The notes under the pieces are model-generated. The model made no database searches. It was given only the letters and a program-made list of their open reading frames with translations, and was not told where the DNA came from. Source: Candidatus Syntrophopropionicum ammoniitolerans (GTDB lineage: Bacteria > Bacillota > Desulfotomaculia > Desulfotomaculales > Pelotomaculaceae). Taken from it: a stretch of 37,485 bases of DNA. Position numbers and translations under genes: made by a program. Below are positions 1-8,314 of the stretch, piece by piece (the first letter of the stretch is position 1; every line of letters begins with the position of its first letter). The stretch lies in assembly GCA_013201395.1 (NCBI GenBank), contig JABMJD010000019.1, positions 1 through 37,485 on the forward strand, in the 5' to 3' direction.

Positions 1-1321
1 ATGAATTCTTTTCTTTATTAAACAGAGCAGGTTCCAGATATCCTTTGGCCATTAAGCCCGTCAGCATCTGACTTTGCTCCATGTTGTTTTTAATCTTGGT
101 TTCCAACTCTTCGATTCTACGAAAACTCTCTGCATTATTCTGGCTGCGTAACCCATTCAAAAGTGGCCTTAATATGAACTTGTGACCAAAAATGAGTTTA
201 TTCATCATCGTAACAAATGCAGTCTTTATATCTTCATCTCGTATGAACTGCATGGAACATTCCGTTATTTGGCTTATATGCTTACTACAGCACCAAGCAA
301 TGTACTTTCTTCTTCCAGATGAATGAATCCGTCTTTTAAAGGTACTGCCACATTCCGAGCAAATAATCTTACCTGAAAAAGAATATCGGTTTAGATATTT
401 ACTATTGCGCTTTTCGATTCCTTTTTCCTTTGCCCTCTGATTGAGAATAGCTTCCACAGCTTCAAAATCTTCATGGCTGATAATCGCCTCATGATGATTT
501 TCTACTAGATACATATTTTTCTCACCGTAATTGGTGTGCCTGTTAAAACGGCTGTCAGTATAGGTCTTTTGCAAAATAACATCGCCAGTATATTTCTCAT
601 TTTTTAGAATTCCTCGAATTGTTGTAGCAGTCCAACGACCACCTCTTTTGGAGGGGATACCCTTTTGATTAAGATCATCTGCTATTTTCTGTGTACCCTT
701 GCCTGATAATACTTCTGCGAAAATATACTTCACAATTTCTGCTTGCTCAGGGTTTACCACCATTTGACCATCAATGTTGTCATAGCCATATGGTGGGTAA
801 GAAATCTTAAAAGTTCCGTTCTGAAATCTCCTTTGAATTGCCCACTTGTTATTTTCCGAAATGGAGATTGACTCACTTTCTGCAAGCCCACTTAATATAG
901 AAAGCATCAGTTCACTTTCCATTGATTGGGTATTGATATTCTCTTTCTCAAAGTAGATATAAATCCCAAGGTCCAACAGTTTACGAACCATCTCCAAACA
1001 ATCCGTAGTGTTTCTTGCAAACCTACTAATGGACTTTGTAATAATTAAGTCAATCTTCTTGTTTTCGCAATCTGACAGCATCCTGAGAAGTTCCGTTCGG
1101 TTTTCTTTTTTGGTCCCACTGATCCCCTCATCATAATACAAGCCAACATACTCCCATTCTGGGTTTGCCTTTATGTAAGTCTCATAATGGGATTTTTGTG
1201 CTTGTAGACTTACTAACTGTTCATCACTACCCGTAGAGACACGACAGTATGCGGCTACTCGTAATTTGGGCTTGATAATTGATGTACCCTTATTCCCATC
1301 TATATTTGTTATCTTTTTCAT
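1..1321 (-). CDS. Large serine recombinase (prophage/ICE integrase), partial at left edge
   Basis: The frame opens at an ATG (1321) preceded by a strong AAGGAGGTGAG ribosome binding site and stays open for about 440 codons to the window edge, so the C-terminus is missing. An N-terminal resolvase domain carries the YCRVSTGSDEQ motif with the predicted nucleophile Ser29 and the later run SISRFARNT. It is followed by a recombinase domain (about residues 185-290, with NPEQAEIVKYIF), a zinc-ribbon segment near residues 318-345 (CSEC ... CC) and the start of a coiled coil. This order is that of large serine integrases, which join attP and attB and are turned toward excision by a directionality factor. 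Its place next to lysis genes fits the end of a prophage. The att site would lie left of the window. The family call is firm; whether it is active cannot be judged. Confidence 0.93.
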   Translation of the reverse strand, partial: MKKITNIDGNKGTSIIKPKLRVAAYCRVSTGSDEQLVSLQAQKSHYETYIKANPEWEYVGLYYDEGISGTKKENRTELLRMLSDCENKKIDLIITKSISRFARNTTDCLEMVRKLLDLGIYIYFEKENINTQSMESELMLSILSGLAESESISISENNKWAIQRRFQNGTFKISYPPYGYDNIDGQMVVNPEQAEIVKYIFAEVLSGKGTQKIADDLNQKGIPSKRGGRWTATTIRGILKNEKYTGDVILQKTYTDSRFNRHTNYGEKNMYLVENHHEAIISHEDFEAVEAILNQRAKEKGIEKRNSKYLNRYSFSGKIICSECGSTFKRRIHSSGRRKYIAWCCSKHISQITECSMQFIRDEDIKTAFVTMMNKLIFGHKFILRPLLNGLRSQNNAESFRRIEELETKIKNNMEQSQMLTGLMAKGYLEPALFNKEKNS

Positions 1322-1373
1322 CGACTCACCTCCTTTTTGGTAGGTCACATATTACCTCTGAACGCCCAGTATA

Positions 1374-1604
1374 TCAAGGAATATCGGGCATTATCTGTGC
1401 TAACATAGGTGAGAAAGTTTCGCGGTTTAATAGCATAATTTTGTTGAACTCTTCCTTTGAAATAAACCCCTTATCAAGCATTTGATGTAGCAACTTTTCT
1501 GCCCTATAATAATCAAATTCTCTTTGAAGAGCCTCGTCACTTAGATATTTCCTTTTTGGATTTAATAGTATATCTTGTTTATCTGTAATTTTAGTAATCT
1601 GCAT
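1374..1604 (-). CDS. Small SHOCT-like protein next to the integrase
   Basis: This encodes a 76-residue protein starting at the ATG (MQITKI) that follows GGAGGTTACCTAT; an earlier in-frame ATG lies upstream of that site and is less likely. The C-terminal half, with LLHQMLDKGFISKEEFNKI, resembles the short SHOCT-type helical motif (an L-x-G-x-I-[ST]-x-x-E-[FY] pattern) found in small proteins beside phage recombinases. It lies 52 bases upstream of the recombinase on the same strand and is probably transcribed with it. By position it could be an accessory or directionality-type factor, but nothing in the sequence proves that. Confidence 0.7.
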   Translation of the reverse strand: MQITKITDKQDILLNPKRKYLSDEALQREFDYYRAEKLLHQMLDKGFISKEEFNKIMLLNRETFSPMLAQIMPDIP

Positions 1605-1681
1605 ATAGGTAACCTCCATTTCTACAGGGAGACCCCTGCACCTATATGCAAAAATCCCTAATGATTCGAACCCCTAAAGAG

Positions 1682-1723
1682 CAAAAAAAATGACCCGAAG
1701 AGCTATTACACTCCTCAGGTCAT
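1682..1723 (-). terminator. Intrinsic terminator after the amidase gene
   Basis: Read on the minus strand, a hairpin with arms TGACCTGAGGAG and CTCTTCGGGTCA is followed directly by eight T residues. It lies just downstream of the amidase stop codon and separates the lysis genes from the integrase pair. Confidence 0.85.
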
Positions 1724-1734
1724 AGATAAAAGTA

Positions 1735-2436
1735 TTAATCATACTTTATAAACGCATCTGTAAAACCAGCCTTTTTCGCTTTAGCAAGCTGGGCCTCTGC
1801 ATTGGCTTTTACGGAATAAGCACCGATTTGGACACGGTAGTATTTCTTTTTCTCTGTTTCTCCAGATTTAGCTCCTTCATTTAAGAGACTTTTCACGTCT
1901 GCACGAAATGTCTCCATGTTCTTTCCATGCTTAGAAAACCAGTTTTTCGGATCACCATGATTACTTGCAATTCCTCTTTGATAGCCTTCATAATGGCCAA
2001 TAATATCTTTTTCAGTAAGATTGTATAATTTGCAAAGATAAACACAAAGCCCTACCGCTTCTTTATAAACCGTATTAAAATACGAGGCATCGGTCAATCC
2101 ATCCTCGCATATTTCAAAACCAATATGTGTATCATTTGCACTTCCTCCAGCATGCCACCCTCGATGGTCCCATGGTAGAGTTTGATAGGTTGCAATTGAA
2201 CCATCCTTAAGTTTTCCAATGAAAGCATGGACACAAACCTGTTTTCCATCGGGCCTATCCTGATTCCAGTGATTATTGTACTGATTTACACCTAATAAAC
2301 CATCATCCGGCCCAACATATCTACGAAGATAAGGATTGTTGGCACCGGTGCTATGAACCATGATACCTTTCGGTGTAATCTTTTTACCTACCTTATAACA
2401 AGCATTTTCAGTTAGTATAAGTTTTCTTAGATTCAA
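1735..2436 (-). CDS. N-acetylmuramoyl-L-alanine amidase with C-terminal SPOR domain (phage endolysin)
   Basis: The 233-residue protein begins with an Amidase_2 fold: zinc-binding-type His28 in GIMVHSTG, the motif WDHRGWHAGG near residue 90, IGFEICED, and GHYEGY further on. These are typical of amidases that cut the bond between N-acetylmuramate and the peptide stem of peptidoglycan. The last 40 residues (YYRVQIGAYSVKANAEAQLA) form a SPOR domain, which binds denuded glycan. The start is a TTG, eight bases after AAGGAGGT, and it overlaps the holin stop codon, so the two are translationally coupled. Together with the holin this is a phage lysis cassette. A terminator follows. Confidence 0.93.
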   Translation of the reverse strand: MNLRKLILTENACYKVGKKITPKGIMVHSTGANNPYLRRYVGPDDGLLGVNQYNNHWNQDRPDGKQVCVHAFIGKLKDGSIATYQTLPWDHRGWHAGGSANDTHIGFEICEDGLTDASYFNTVYKEAVGLCVYLCKLYNLTEKDIIGHYEGYQRGIASNHGDPKNWFSKHGKNMETFRADVKSLLNEGAKSGETEKKKYYRVQIGAYSVKANAEAQLAKAKKAGFTDAFIKYD

Positions 2437-2846
2437 TATTCCCTACCTCCTTTATTATGCAACTGAACAAGGATATCTTTTAATTTTTCTGGTATTGGTA
2501 GTCCTAATCGACCAGCATTTTCTAGCATAGATACACCTTCATTGGAGCAATAGAAAAAGATGATAGCAGTCCGAAGCACGCTCCCATCTCCGATCAGATT
2601 TGTATCAATCAAATGTCCAACTCCAACTAGAATAAAAATAAGTACTTTTTTGAATATGCCTTTAAACCCTATTTCACTTGATAGTTTCTTTTCAACAATG
2701 GCACACATGACACCGGTGATATAATCAGCCACCATTAAAGCTACTAATGCATATAAAAATCCATCAAAACCTCCTAAAAACCATCCTAAGAGTCCACCAA
2801 GTACAGTAAATGCAGTTTGAATCCAACTCCAAATTTCCTTCATCAT
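2433..2846 (-). CDS. Phage holin (TcdE / Bacteriophage_holin_4 type)
   Basis: The 137-residue membrane protein has the pattern GGFDGFLYALVALMVADYITGVMCA followed by KLSSEIGFKGIFKKVLIFILVGVGHLID, which is characteristic of the TcdE/phi29-like holin family: three to four membrane segments and a conserved ADYITG motif. I place the start at the first ATG of a pair (2846), because AAGGAGGT at 2851-2858 lies five bases upstream; the longer frame to 2861 would begin before this site. Holins make membrane lesions that let the endolysin reach the wall. The gene overlaps the amidase gene by four bases. Confidence 0.92.
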   Translation of the reverse strand: MMKEIWSWIQTAFTVLGGLLGWFLGGFDGFLYALVALMVADYITGVMCAIVEKKLSSEIGFKGIFKKVLIFILVGVGHLIDTNLIGDGSVLRTAIIFFYCSNEGVSMLENAGRLGLPIPEKLKDILVQLHNKGGREY

Positions 2847-2874
2847 TTTTACCTCCTTCATGATTGGTGCATAT

Positions 2875-2910
2875 ATAAAAAGAGTGCCTGCATTAACGCA
2901 AACACTCTTG
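2875..2910 (-). terminator. Terminator between tail-like gene and holin
   Basis: On the minus strand a hairpin with arms AAGAGTGTTTGC and GCAGGCACTCTT is followed by TTTTATATA. It would end transcripts from the tail-like gene before the lysis cassette. Confidence 0.75.
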
Positions 2911-2925
2911 GTTCAGTGTATTAAT

Positions 2926-4308
2926 TTATATTTGTTTAGGTAAGGCTTCCCATAACCTCATATCCTCCTGTCCTAGAGACCATATTGCAATCCCCCTAAG
3001 CTTCCATCGATACGCTGCCTCATTTGCCCAATAGACTAGGCTATCTACGTCTTGGTAGTAAAGAATTGAGAATCCATCTGCATCCCCGAGAAATAATCGT
3101 GAAATCCATACATTAATGTCCTTCGGCACAATCTTTACTGAATAGTCATTTCCACAAATCAATGATAAAAGCCTAGAGTGAAAGAAATCATAGTCCATGG
3201 AAATATCCTGACTTCGTGTTGAAGCTTCCTCTACATCACTGTTGACTGTAAAAACCTGAAACTCACTATCCCATGTAACACCAGTTCTATCTAGTCTCCC
3301 ATACTCCGTTCTACTCCCATCTGGGTAGATTACATCAAATCTTTCATAAGGTTCATAAGTCCAGGCATCTCCTAATCTTATTAACTCGCATAGAATACGT
3401 CCATCAGATTGAACTCCGGCATAACCACCTGAATAACCATCAAGAGACGCTGTGAATCGCAAAACACTACTTGCTCCAGAATAAACCCTTACAGAATTAT
3501 TACGTATCCTCATTTCAATGGTGTACATTCTTGGATTTGAGCGAAGATCTGATGATGGAGTTTTAGAAATTTCGGTTGCATAGCTTCCGATTAGAGTAGA
3601 ACCATTATATAGTTCAATACGCTGTGAATTAATATTTAAACAGCAAAAGATTTCTCCACAAAAAATGCCAGCTCGACCACTCCCATCTGAAGGAAAAGCT
3701 AATCTCGCTCTTAAATGAACATCTGAGAAACCATTATATTTCCACGCCAACCTCCCATGTCCATCAAGCTGTGAATAAGGGCGAGTAGCTGGATCATTCT
3801 TGTTCTGCCATACCTCCCACTCTCCGCTTAATGTTGTCCAATAGCTAGATGGTAGTGGATTTTCATCTCGAAAGTCCTCATACCAAATTAGTGCTGAATC
3901 AGGCTTTCTACGAAGTACTTCCGTTGTCAATTTAAATCCTCGATCGGGCTGAACCATTAAACCGTTCACATCTTTAAACTGGCGAGGGGATAACATGAAG
4001 TCAGCATCTCCAGCAGAAGGTTCTTCACTAAAGCTTGAACATACCCGAAATCCATAGAACTGTACTCCTGTTACTGAGGAACTAACTGTGACAGTATGAG
4101 TTCCAGCTGAAAGATATACACTCGAAGCCAAAGAGCTCCAGCAAGTTGTTCTCCAGTATGGCCACCATAACCTACTCTCACTAAATACCTTATTTATTCC
4201 GTCAAGCGAAACATGGATAGTATTCTTATCCCAAAAAGGAAAAGAAGGACACAAAGGGACGGTTCTCTTGTGTCGTTCAAACATAGAGGATATTAAAACA
4301 ATGATCAA
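2926..4308 (-). pseudogene. 5'-truncated phage tail/carbohydrate-active protein with GH18-like C-terminus
   Basis: The frame is 460 codons long, but the first 21 codons cannot be original: residues 11-21 are encoded by one arm of the REP-like inverted repeat at 4248-4277. The phage reading frame therefore starts after about residue 22 with no start signal of its own. A jelly-roll-like beta-rich region (about 25-130 and 140-330) is followed by a C-terminal stretch (YYQDVDSLVYWANEAAYRWKLRGIAIWSLGQEDMRLW) that matches the last strand and helix of GH18/YaaH-type glycosidase folds; the GH18 protein at 34490-35548 ends the same way. The catalytic part of such a fold is not present. Its position before holin and amidase fits a tail-tip or baseplate hydrolase. 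A deletion at the REP probably removed the rest of the late genes. Confidence 0.6.
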
Positions 4309-4381
4309 CGATAAAAGAAAACCATCTCACTTGTGTCCAAACATGGAGGAAAACGACACAAGAGAACCGTCCCTTTGTGTC
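4248..4381. repeat. REP-like inverted repeat pair
   Basis: Two 30-base arms, 4248-4277 (beginning GACACAAAGGGACGGTTCTC) and 4352-4381, are perfect reverse complements separated by 74 bases. Short flanking motifs AAACATAGAGGA and AAACATGGAGGA repeat directly. This GGACGGTTCTCTTGTGTC-type sequence is typical of REP/BIME elements mobilised by REP-associated tyrosine transposases. It forms the right boundary of the prophage remnant. No transposase is present here. Confidence 0.8.
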
Positions 4382-4435
4382 ATTTGTGTCATACCTTTGT
4401 GTCATAACGAGAGGTAGTTTTTGTAACGCTAATTA

Positions 4436-4489
4436 GCACAAGGGGATGATATAGATATAGAAGAACAAGTTTGGACAGTTCCCTTGTGC
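4436..4489. promoter_or_regulatory. Inverted repeat in the leader of the trs-like operon
   Basis: The arms GCACAAGGG (4436-4444) and CCCTTGTGC (4481-4489) are perfect complements flanking an A/T-rich centre that contains TGATATAGATATAG. A short palindrome, GCTAATTAGC, lies just to the left. It lies 35 bases before the methyltransferase start, so it could be an operator or a transcript hairpin, or simply another REP-type element. I see no convincing -35/-10 pair. Confidence 0.4.
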
Positions 4490-4523
4490 CCCCCCTCTTT
4501 TGTTCCAAGCGGAGGATAAAAAA

Positions 4524-5309
4524 ATGCACATGGCTATGGAAAATAATACAGAAAAGAGCACAGCAGAAATTTCCTCTTGTGCCGGCAACAACTACTGCCG
4601 GGTTTATGAAAAAAGCGTGGTGCGGCAGGTTACCGGTGAAGCAATCAGGCCGGGAGGGTATTATTTAACGGATTACGCTCTCGGTATCTGTGGTTTTACA
4701 GCCGGATCCAAAATTCTGGATGTGGGCTGCGGCAGCGGGGCAACGGTAGAGCATTTGCTATGCAATTATAATTATGATGCTGTGGGTGTTGATCCTTCCC
4801 CTTTATTGTTGGCGGAAGGCCGCCGCAGGATGTCTTCATTGCCTCTGATTGAAGCCCAAGGTGAGCAACTGCCTTTTGCCGACGGTGTCATGGACGGTGT
4901 CCTAGCCGAGTGTACCCTATCTGTGATGGCTGAGCCGGACCGCGCCCTGGCGGAAATGCATCGGGTGCTTAAGCCCGGCGGGTTGCTGGTAATCCAGGAT
5001 GTGTATGTCCGTAACCAGGCGATGGTGGCCGGCCTGCGCCGCCTGCCGCTGACAGTTTGTTTGGCCGGTGCTATGACCCGGCCGGACTTGGCGGCCAGGG
5101 TGTCGCTAGCAGGTTTTCAGATATTGCTATGGGAGGACCATTCCCGCCTGTTAGCGGAATTGGCGGCCCGATTGATATTAGCAAACGGTTCACTAAAACG
5201 GTTCTGGGGAAAGGTGGCCGGCGGGGCCATATGTGGATCAGCGATTCAGAACACCGTCAAAAAATCCAGACCGGGTTATTTACTGTTAATCGCCAGGAAG
5301 CCGTGCTAA
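4524..5309 (+). CDS. trsM: Class I SAM-dependent methyltransferase, DVU_1556/TrsM-like
   Basis: The 261-residue protein starts at the ATG eight bases after GGAGG; a TTG at 4500 lies upstream of that site. SAM-binding motif I is ILDVGCGSG (DVGCGSG at residues 66-72), followed by the acidic GVDPSPLLLAEG, then EAQGEQLPF, LAECTLSVM and HRVLKPGGLLVIQD, the usual order of a Rossmann methyltransferase of the UbiE/COQ5 type. The LAECTLSVM segment and the neighbour set match what I recall as the DVU_1556 family methyltransferase TrsM of Desulfovibrio; that name is from memory. The substrate is unknown. It is the first of five co-directional genes, and 52 bases separate it from the next start. Confidence 0.82.
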   Translation: MHMAMENNTEKSTAEISSCAGNNYCRVYEKSVVRQVTGEAIRPGGYYLTDYALGICGFTAGSKILDVGCGSGATVEHLLCNYNYDAVGVDPSPLLLAEGRRRMSSLPLIEAQGEQLPFADGVMDGVLAECTLSVMAEPDRALAEMHRVLKPGGLLVIQDVYVRNQAMVAGLRRLPLTVCLAGAMTRPDLAARVSLAGFQILLWEDHSRLLAELAARLILANGSLKRFWGKVAGGAICGSAIQNTVKKSRPGYLLLIARKPC

Positions 5310-5361
5310 TGAAGCAGGTTGTGCTATGCTAGCAGTTTTTTACCGAAAGGGGTTTCAGCAC

Positions 5362-5817
5362 ATGAGTGACGTCATGTTTCGTATGTTCGAGCTGCACCAG
5401 CAGGATTATAACTGCAGCCAGATACTATTGCAATTAGGATTGGAAGCCCGGGGTACCTATAACCCCGATCTGATCAGGGCCATGCATGGTTTGGGTGGCG
5501 GGATGGGTTTTTCCGGCAAGACCTGTGGTGCCTTGACCGGAGGGGTTTGCCTGCTTAGTTTATACGCCGGGAGAGGGCAGGGGGAAGAAGAGGCCCATAA
5601 CAATTTTAATTTAATGATTGGCCAGCTGGTGGAGTGGTTTGAGAACACCATTGGGGCGGAGTATGGGAGCATAAATTGCCTGGATATTATTGGCGATGAT
5701 TTAAAAACCCAGACTATTAATCCCAAGTGCAGCAATATTGTTAGCGCCACCTATGATCAGGTTAAAGAAATATTAGAATCCAGAGGAATCAGTATGTCAG
5801 GTGAAAGTATTAAATAG
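5362..5817 (+). CDS. C-GCAxxG-C-C family redox/metal protein (DVU_1555-like)
   Basis: This encodes 151 residues from the ATG that follows GAAAGGGG; a frame extension to 5326 lacks a site. The cysteine pattern is that of the C-GCAxxG-C-C family: Cys18 in YNCSQ, Cys55 in GKTCGALTGG, Cys63, then cysteines in INCLDIIG and PKCSNIV. Members of the family have spaced cysteines thought to hold a metal or take part in redox chemistry, but no activity is established. The glycine-rich stretch HGLGGGMGFSGKTCG is typical. It lies between the methyltransferase and the AMP-ligase, which is the arrangement expected of the Desulfovibrio DVU_1553-1556 cluster. Confidence 0.85.
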   Translation: MSDVMFRMFELHQQDYNCSQILLQLGLEARGTYNPDLIRAMHGLGGGMGFSGKTCGALTGGVCLLSLYAGRGQGEEEAHNNFNLMIGQLVEWFENTIGAEYGSINCLDIIGDDLKTQTINPKCSNIVSATYDQVKEILESRGISMSGESIK

Positions 5818-5846
5818 AAAAAGGTCAAGAGAGGTAGAGAATATTA

Positions 5847-7205
5847 ATGGGGGTGCGGTCAGGTTTGTTGGTGAAAACACCTTTGGAACCCTGGATTTAT
5901 AACAAGATATCCGGCCGGGTAGGAATGGCGGGACAGATAACCCGCCAGATGATCGAATCCTATCAGCTGCACCACTTAAAGACAACCCTGGCTCTGGCCG
6001 CAGAAAGAAGCCCCTATTATCGCCGTTTGCTGACGGGTCTGGCTTTAGACAAAATTGGCTCGTTAAAGGATTTGCGCAACATTCCCTTTACTACAGCTGC
6101 TGATATTAAGGCAAATTCTATGGGCATGCTCTGCGTATCACAAAGTGAGATTAGCCGGGTGGTGACCCTGAGCAGTTCCGGAACTACCGGTCGGCCCAAA
6201 AGAGTTTTTTTTACTACCACGGATCAGGAGTTAACGAGGGATTTTTTCCGCTGTGGCATGTCTACCCTGGTGCAACCAGGGGACAGAGTGTTGATCCTGC
6301 TGCCGGGAAAGGCGCCGGGTGGTGTGGGTCGACTACTGGCGGAAGGCTTGCAGCGCATGGGTGTCCATGCTGTTCCTCATGGAATAGTGCAGGATGTCCG
6401 AAAGACCCTGGAAGTGATGGAAAGGGAAAGAATAAATGCATTAGTTGGTATCCCGACCCAGGTTTTGGCCCTGGCCCGCTATGGGCCACCCGCCCAAAAT
6501 AACTATGGGTTGAGTGTGAAAAACATGTTGCTCAGTACCGATTACCTGCCCCGGGCTATAATCGCAGCCATAGAAAAAGCCTGGAATTGCCGTGTATACA
6601 ATCATTACGGGATGACGGAAATGGGTCTGGGCGGTGGGATTGAATGCCAGGCCAGGTCGGGACTGCACCTACGGGAGGCGGATCTGTATTTCGAAATCAT
6701 CAACCCGGACAGTGGTGAAAATTTGCCTGATGGGGAGGAAGGGGAACTGGTTTTTACCACCCTTACTCGTCAAGGCATGCCCTTAATTCGTTATCGCACC
6801 GGGGACCTGGCCAGTTTTATTCCCAACCCTTGTTCCTGCGGTACGGTGTTAAAGCGTCTCACCAGGGTGAAGGACCGTATCGAGGGGCGTGTGCCTCTGG
6901 GTGGCGGTGGCTACCTGAGTATGTCCATGCTGGATGAGGCCTTGTTTGCGGTGGACGGTGTGATAAACTTTAAAGCTGCCATTGCTGCTGCCAATGGCCC
7001 CGACAGGCTGAGTATCGAAGTGCAGTTAGCAGATTGGGCCGGCAGGGAGGTCCTCGATCAAATCTCAAAAAGCATCTTATCTATTTCAGAAATTGCGAAA
7101 AATGTGCACCAGGGCTATTTAACCCTGGCGCCGGTGCAAGTGGACCGGTCTGCTGTTCTATGGCCGCCCACCAAACGGTGTATTCAAGAACCGTCCCTAA
7201 CTTGA
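5847..7205 (+). CDS. AMP-dependent CoA ligase, phenylacetate-CoA ligase-like (DVU_1553-like)
   Basis: The 452-residue adenylate-forming enzyme has the P-loop-like motif SSSGTTGRPKRVFFT (about residues 111-125), the A5-type NHYGMTEMGLGGG and the A7-type YRTGDLASF, followed by CSCGTVLKRLTRVKDRIEGR. Such enzymes join a carboxylic acid to AMP and usually pass it to CoA; the length and motif spacing resemble PaaK. A CxC pair in the A8 region is also PaaK-like. The substrate cannot be read from the sequence. The start is the ATG at 5847, about 12 bases after AGAGGT, with 29 bases to the upstream gene. The last seven residues (IQEPSLT) and the stop are encoded by a REP-like element (7183-7205), so the natural C-terminus may have been replaced. 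Confidence 0.85.
   Translation: MGVRSGLLVKTPLEPWIYNKISGRVGMAGQITRQMIESYQLHHLKTTLALAAERSPYYRRLLTGLALDKIGSLKDLRNIPFTTAADIKANSMGMLCVSQSEISRVVTLSSSGTTGRPKRVFFTTTDQELTRDFFRCGMSTLVQPGDRVLILLPGKAPGGVGRLLAEGLQRMGVHAVPHGIVQDVRKTLEVMERERINALVGIPTQVLALARYGPPAQNNYGLSVKNMLLSTDYLPRAIIAAIEKAWNCRVYNHYGMTEMGLGGGIECQARSGLHLREADLYFEIINPDSGENLPDGEEGELVFTTLTRQGMPLIRYRTGDLASFIPNPCSCGTVLKRLTRVKDRIEGRVPLGGGGYLSMSMLDEALFAVDGVINFKAAIAAANGPDRLSIEVQLADWAGREVLDQISKSILSISEIAKNVHQGYLTLAPVQVDRSAVLWPPTKRCIQEPSLT
7183..7205 (+). repeat. REP-like element, family A copy 1 (overlaps a stop codon)
   Basis: TTCAAGAACCGTCCCTAACTTGA matches the core of the 35-base element at 15620-15654 and 26370-26404. It contains the TGA stop of the CoA-ligase gene. 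Confidence 0.6.
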
Positions 7206-7250
7206 CTAGCCGTCCCTCGCAGGGTCTGGGCCCAACGAAAGGAAGAAAAA

Positions 7251-7994
7251 ATGGCTATTGAACAAAATGTAGTATGCTGTTGCCCCGATGAGGATCATAC
7301 TTCCGGCTGCATGGTTTGCGGACAGGAATTGTTTTGTACCCCTGATAAGCCACTGCGCGCTACCTGTTTTTACTGCAGACAAGAAAAGGTGACCCACGTC
7401 TTTTGCCTGGCCGGGCATTACGTCTGTGACCAGTGCCATAGTAAGGACATTCTAGATATTGTAGAGCTTAAATGCAATGAGAGTGAGTTGACGGATCCGC
7501 TGGAGCTGTTACTGGATATTTTTGCTTTGCCCACACTGCACATGCATGGGCCCGAATATCACAGCATTGTACCGGCTGTTTTGGTCACTGCTTATGGTAA
7601 CAGCGTCGGTAAAAAAGATCAGGCTGCCATCAAGGAAGCCATCTCCCGGGGTAAAGCAATATTCGGCGGTATCTGTGGAACCCACGGTACCTGCGGCGCC
7701 TGCATCGGTATAGGCATTGCCTACTCCATTATTCACCAGGTGACACCCTATTCAATAGAAGAAAGAGGGGCAGCCAACCGCATGACGGCTCTGGCCCTGA
7801 CGGCGATTAGCAAATTCGGTGGGCCCCGCTGTTGTAAAAGGGATTCTACCATTGCCGTCACCACAGCTAGAAAACACTTTGGCTGCTTTACCGGCACCGG
7901 TAAAAGCAGATATATCTGCAGTCAGTATGTGGACAACGATATGTGTATTGAAAGCAAGTGCCCCTATTATCCACGCAATTCAGGTAGGGGATAG
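7251..7994 (+). CDS. DUF5714 domain protein, cysteine-rich
   Basis: The 247-residue protein begins at an ATG after AAAGGAAG. The N-terminal 70 residues carry paired cysteines (CCC, SGCMVCGQELFC, ATCFYCRQ, YVCDQCH) that look like zinc-ribbon or rubredoxin-type knuckles. The rest (MHGPEYHSIVPAVLVTAYGN, GGICGTHGTCGACIGIGIAYSI, TALALTAISKFGGPRCCKRDS, and a C-terminal CSQYVDNDMCIESKCPYY) matches the DUF5714 family, which occurs in methanogens and anaerobic Firmicutes, often next to or fused with radical SAM enzymes. The function is unknown. The GTCGACxGIG segment recalls the C-GCAxxG pattern of the neighbour at 5362, so both may bind the same kind of cofactor. It is 45 bases after the ligase and 320 bases before the radical SAM gene. 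Confidence 0.85.
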   Translation: MAIEQNVVCCCPDEDHTSGCMVCGQELFCTPDKPLRATCFYCRQEKVTHVFCLAGHYVCDQCHSKDILDIVELKCNESELTDPLELLLDIFALPTLHMHGPEYHSIVPAVLVTAYGNSVGKKDQAAIKEAISRGKAIFGGICGTHGTCGACIGIGIAYSIIHQVTPYSIEERGAANRMTALALTAISKFGGPRCCKRDSTIAVTTARKHFGCFTGTGKSRYICSQYVDNDMCIESKCPYYPRNSGRG

Positions 7995-8314
7995 GGGATT
8001 ACTCTTGATACAGGGACCTGGGTGCAGCACGCACTGCAACATAGGGACAGGTTCCCCGTCCCAGTCGGGGACATTCCTCAGCATCAAAGCCAATCCCCAA
8101 ACAGAGGTGTGTCCCCATTCCCCTGTGGAACAAGGAGGTACGGCACGTGGAACAAGTCCCCAAGTCTCAGCGCAAGTCAGGTTAGGACTGTTCTTGAACC
8201 TGAATTGGGGGCGTTGGCCACAGGGCGGTTCTGGTGTCCGGTAGAGGGTTAGAAAATGGTACGGCAATTTTTTCGAGCCTGGAATCCCTATGAATAACAG
8301 TGGAGGGCAGAAAA
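7995..8314. repeat. Intergenic REP cluster before the radical SAM gene
   Basis: No credible gene lies in this 320-base gap, although several frames are open. It holds hairpin-forming, GGGAC-rich units: GGGACAGGTTCCCCGTCCC near 8042-8060, a following GTCGGGGACATTCCTC, and GGACTGTTCTTGAACCTGAA (8185-8204), which is an inverted, slightly diverged copy of the family A element. The gap interrupts an otherwise tight operon, so the radical SAM gene may be read from its own promoter or by read-through. Confidence 0.6.

Noticed and set aside
7819-8267. Several open frames between the DUF5714 and radical SAM genes
   Set aside because: They run through REP hairpins, overlap on both strands and lack ribosome sites.
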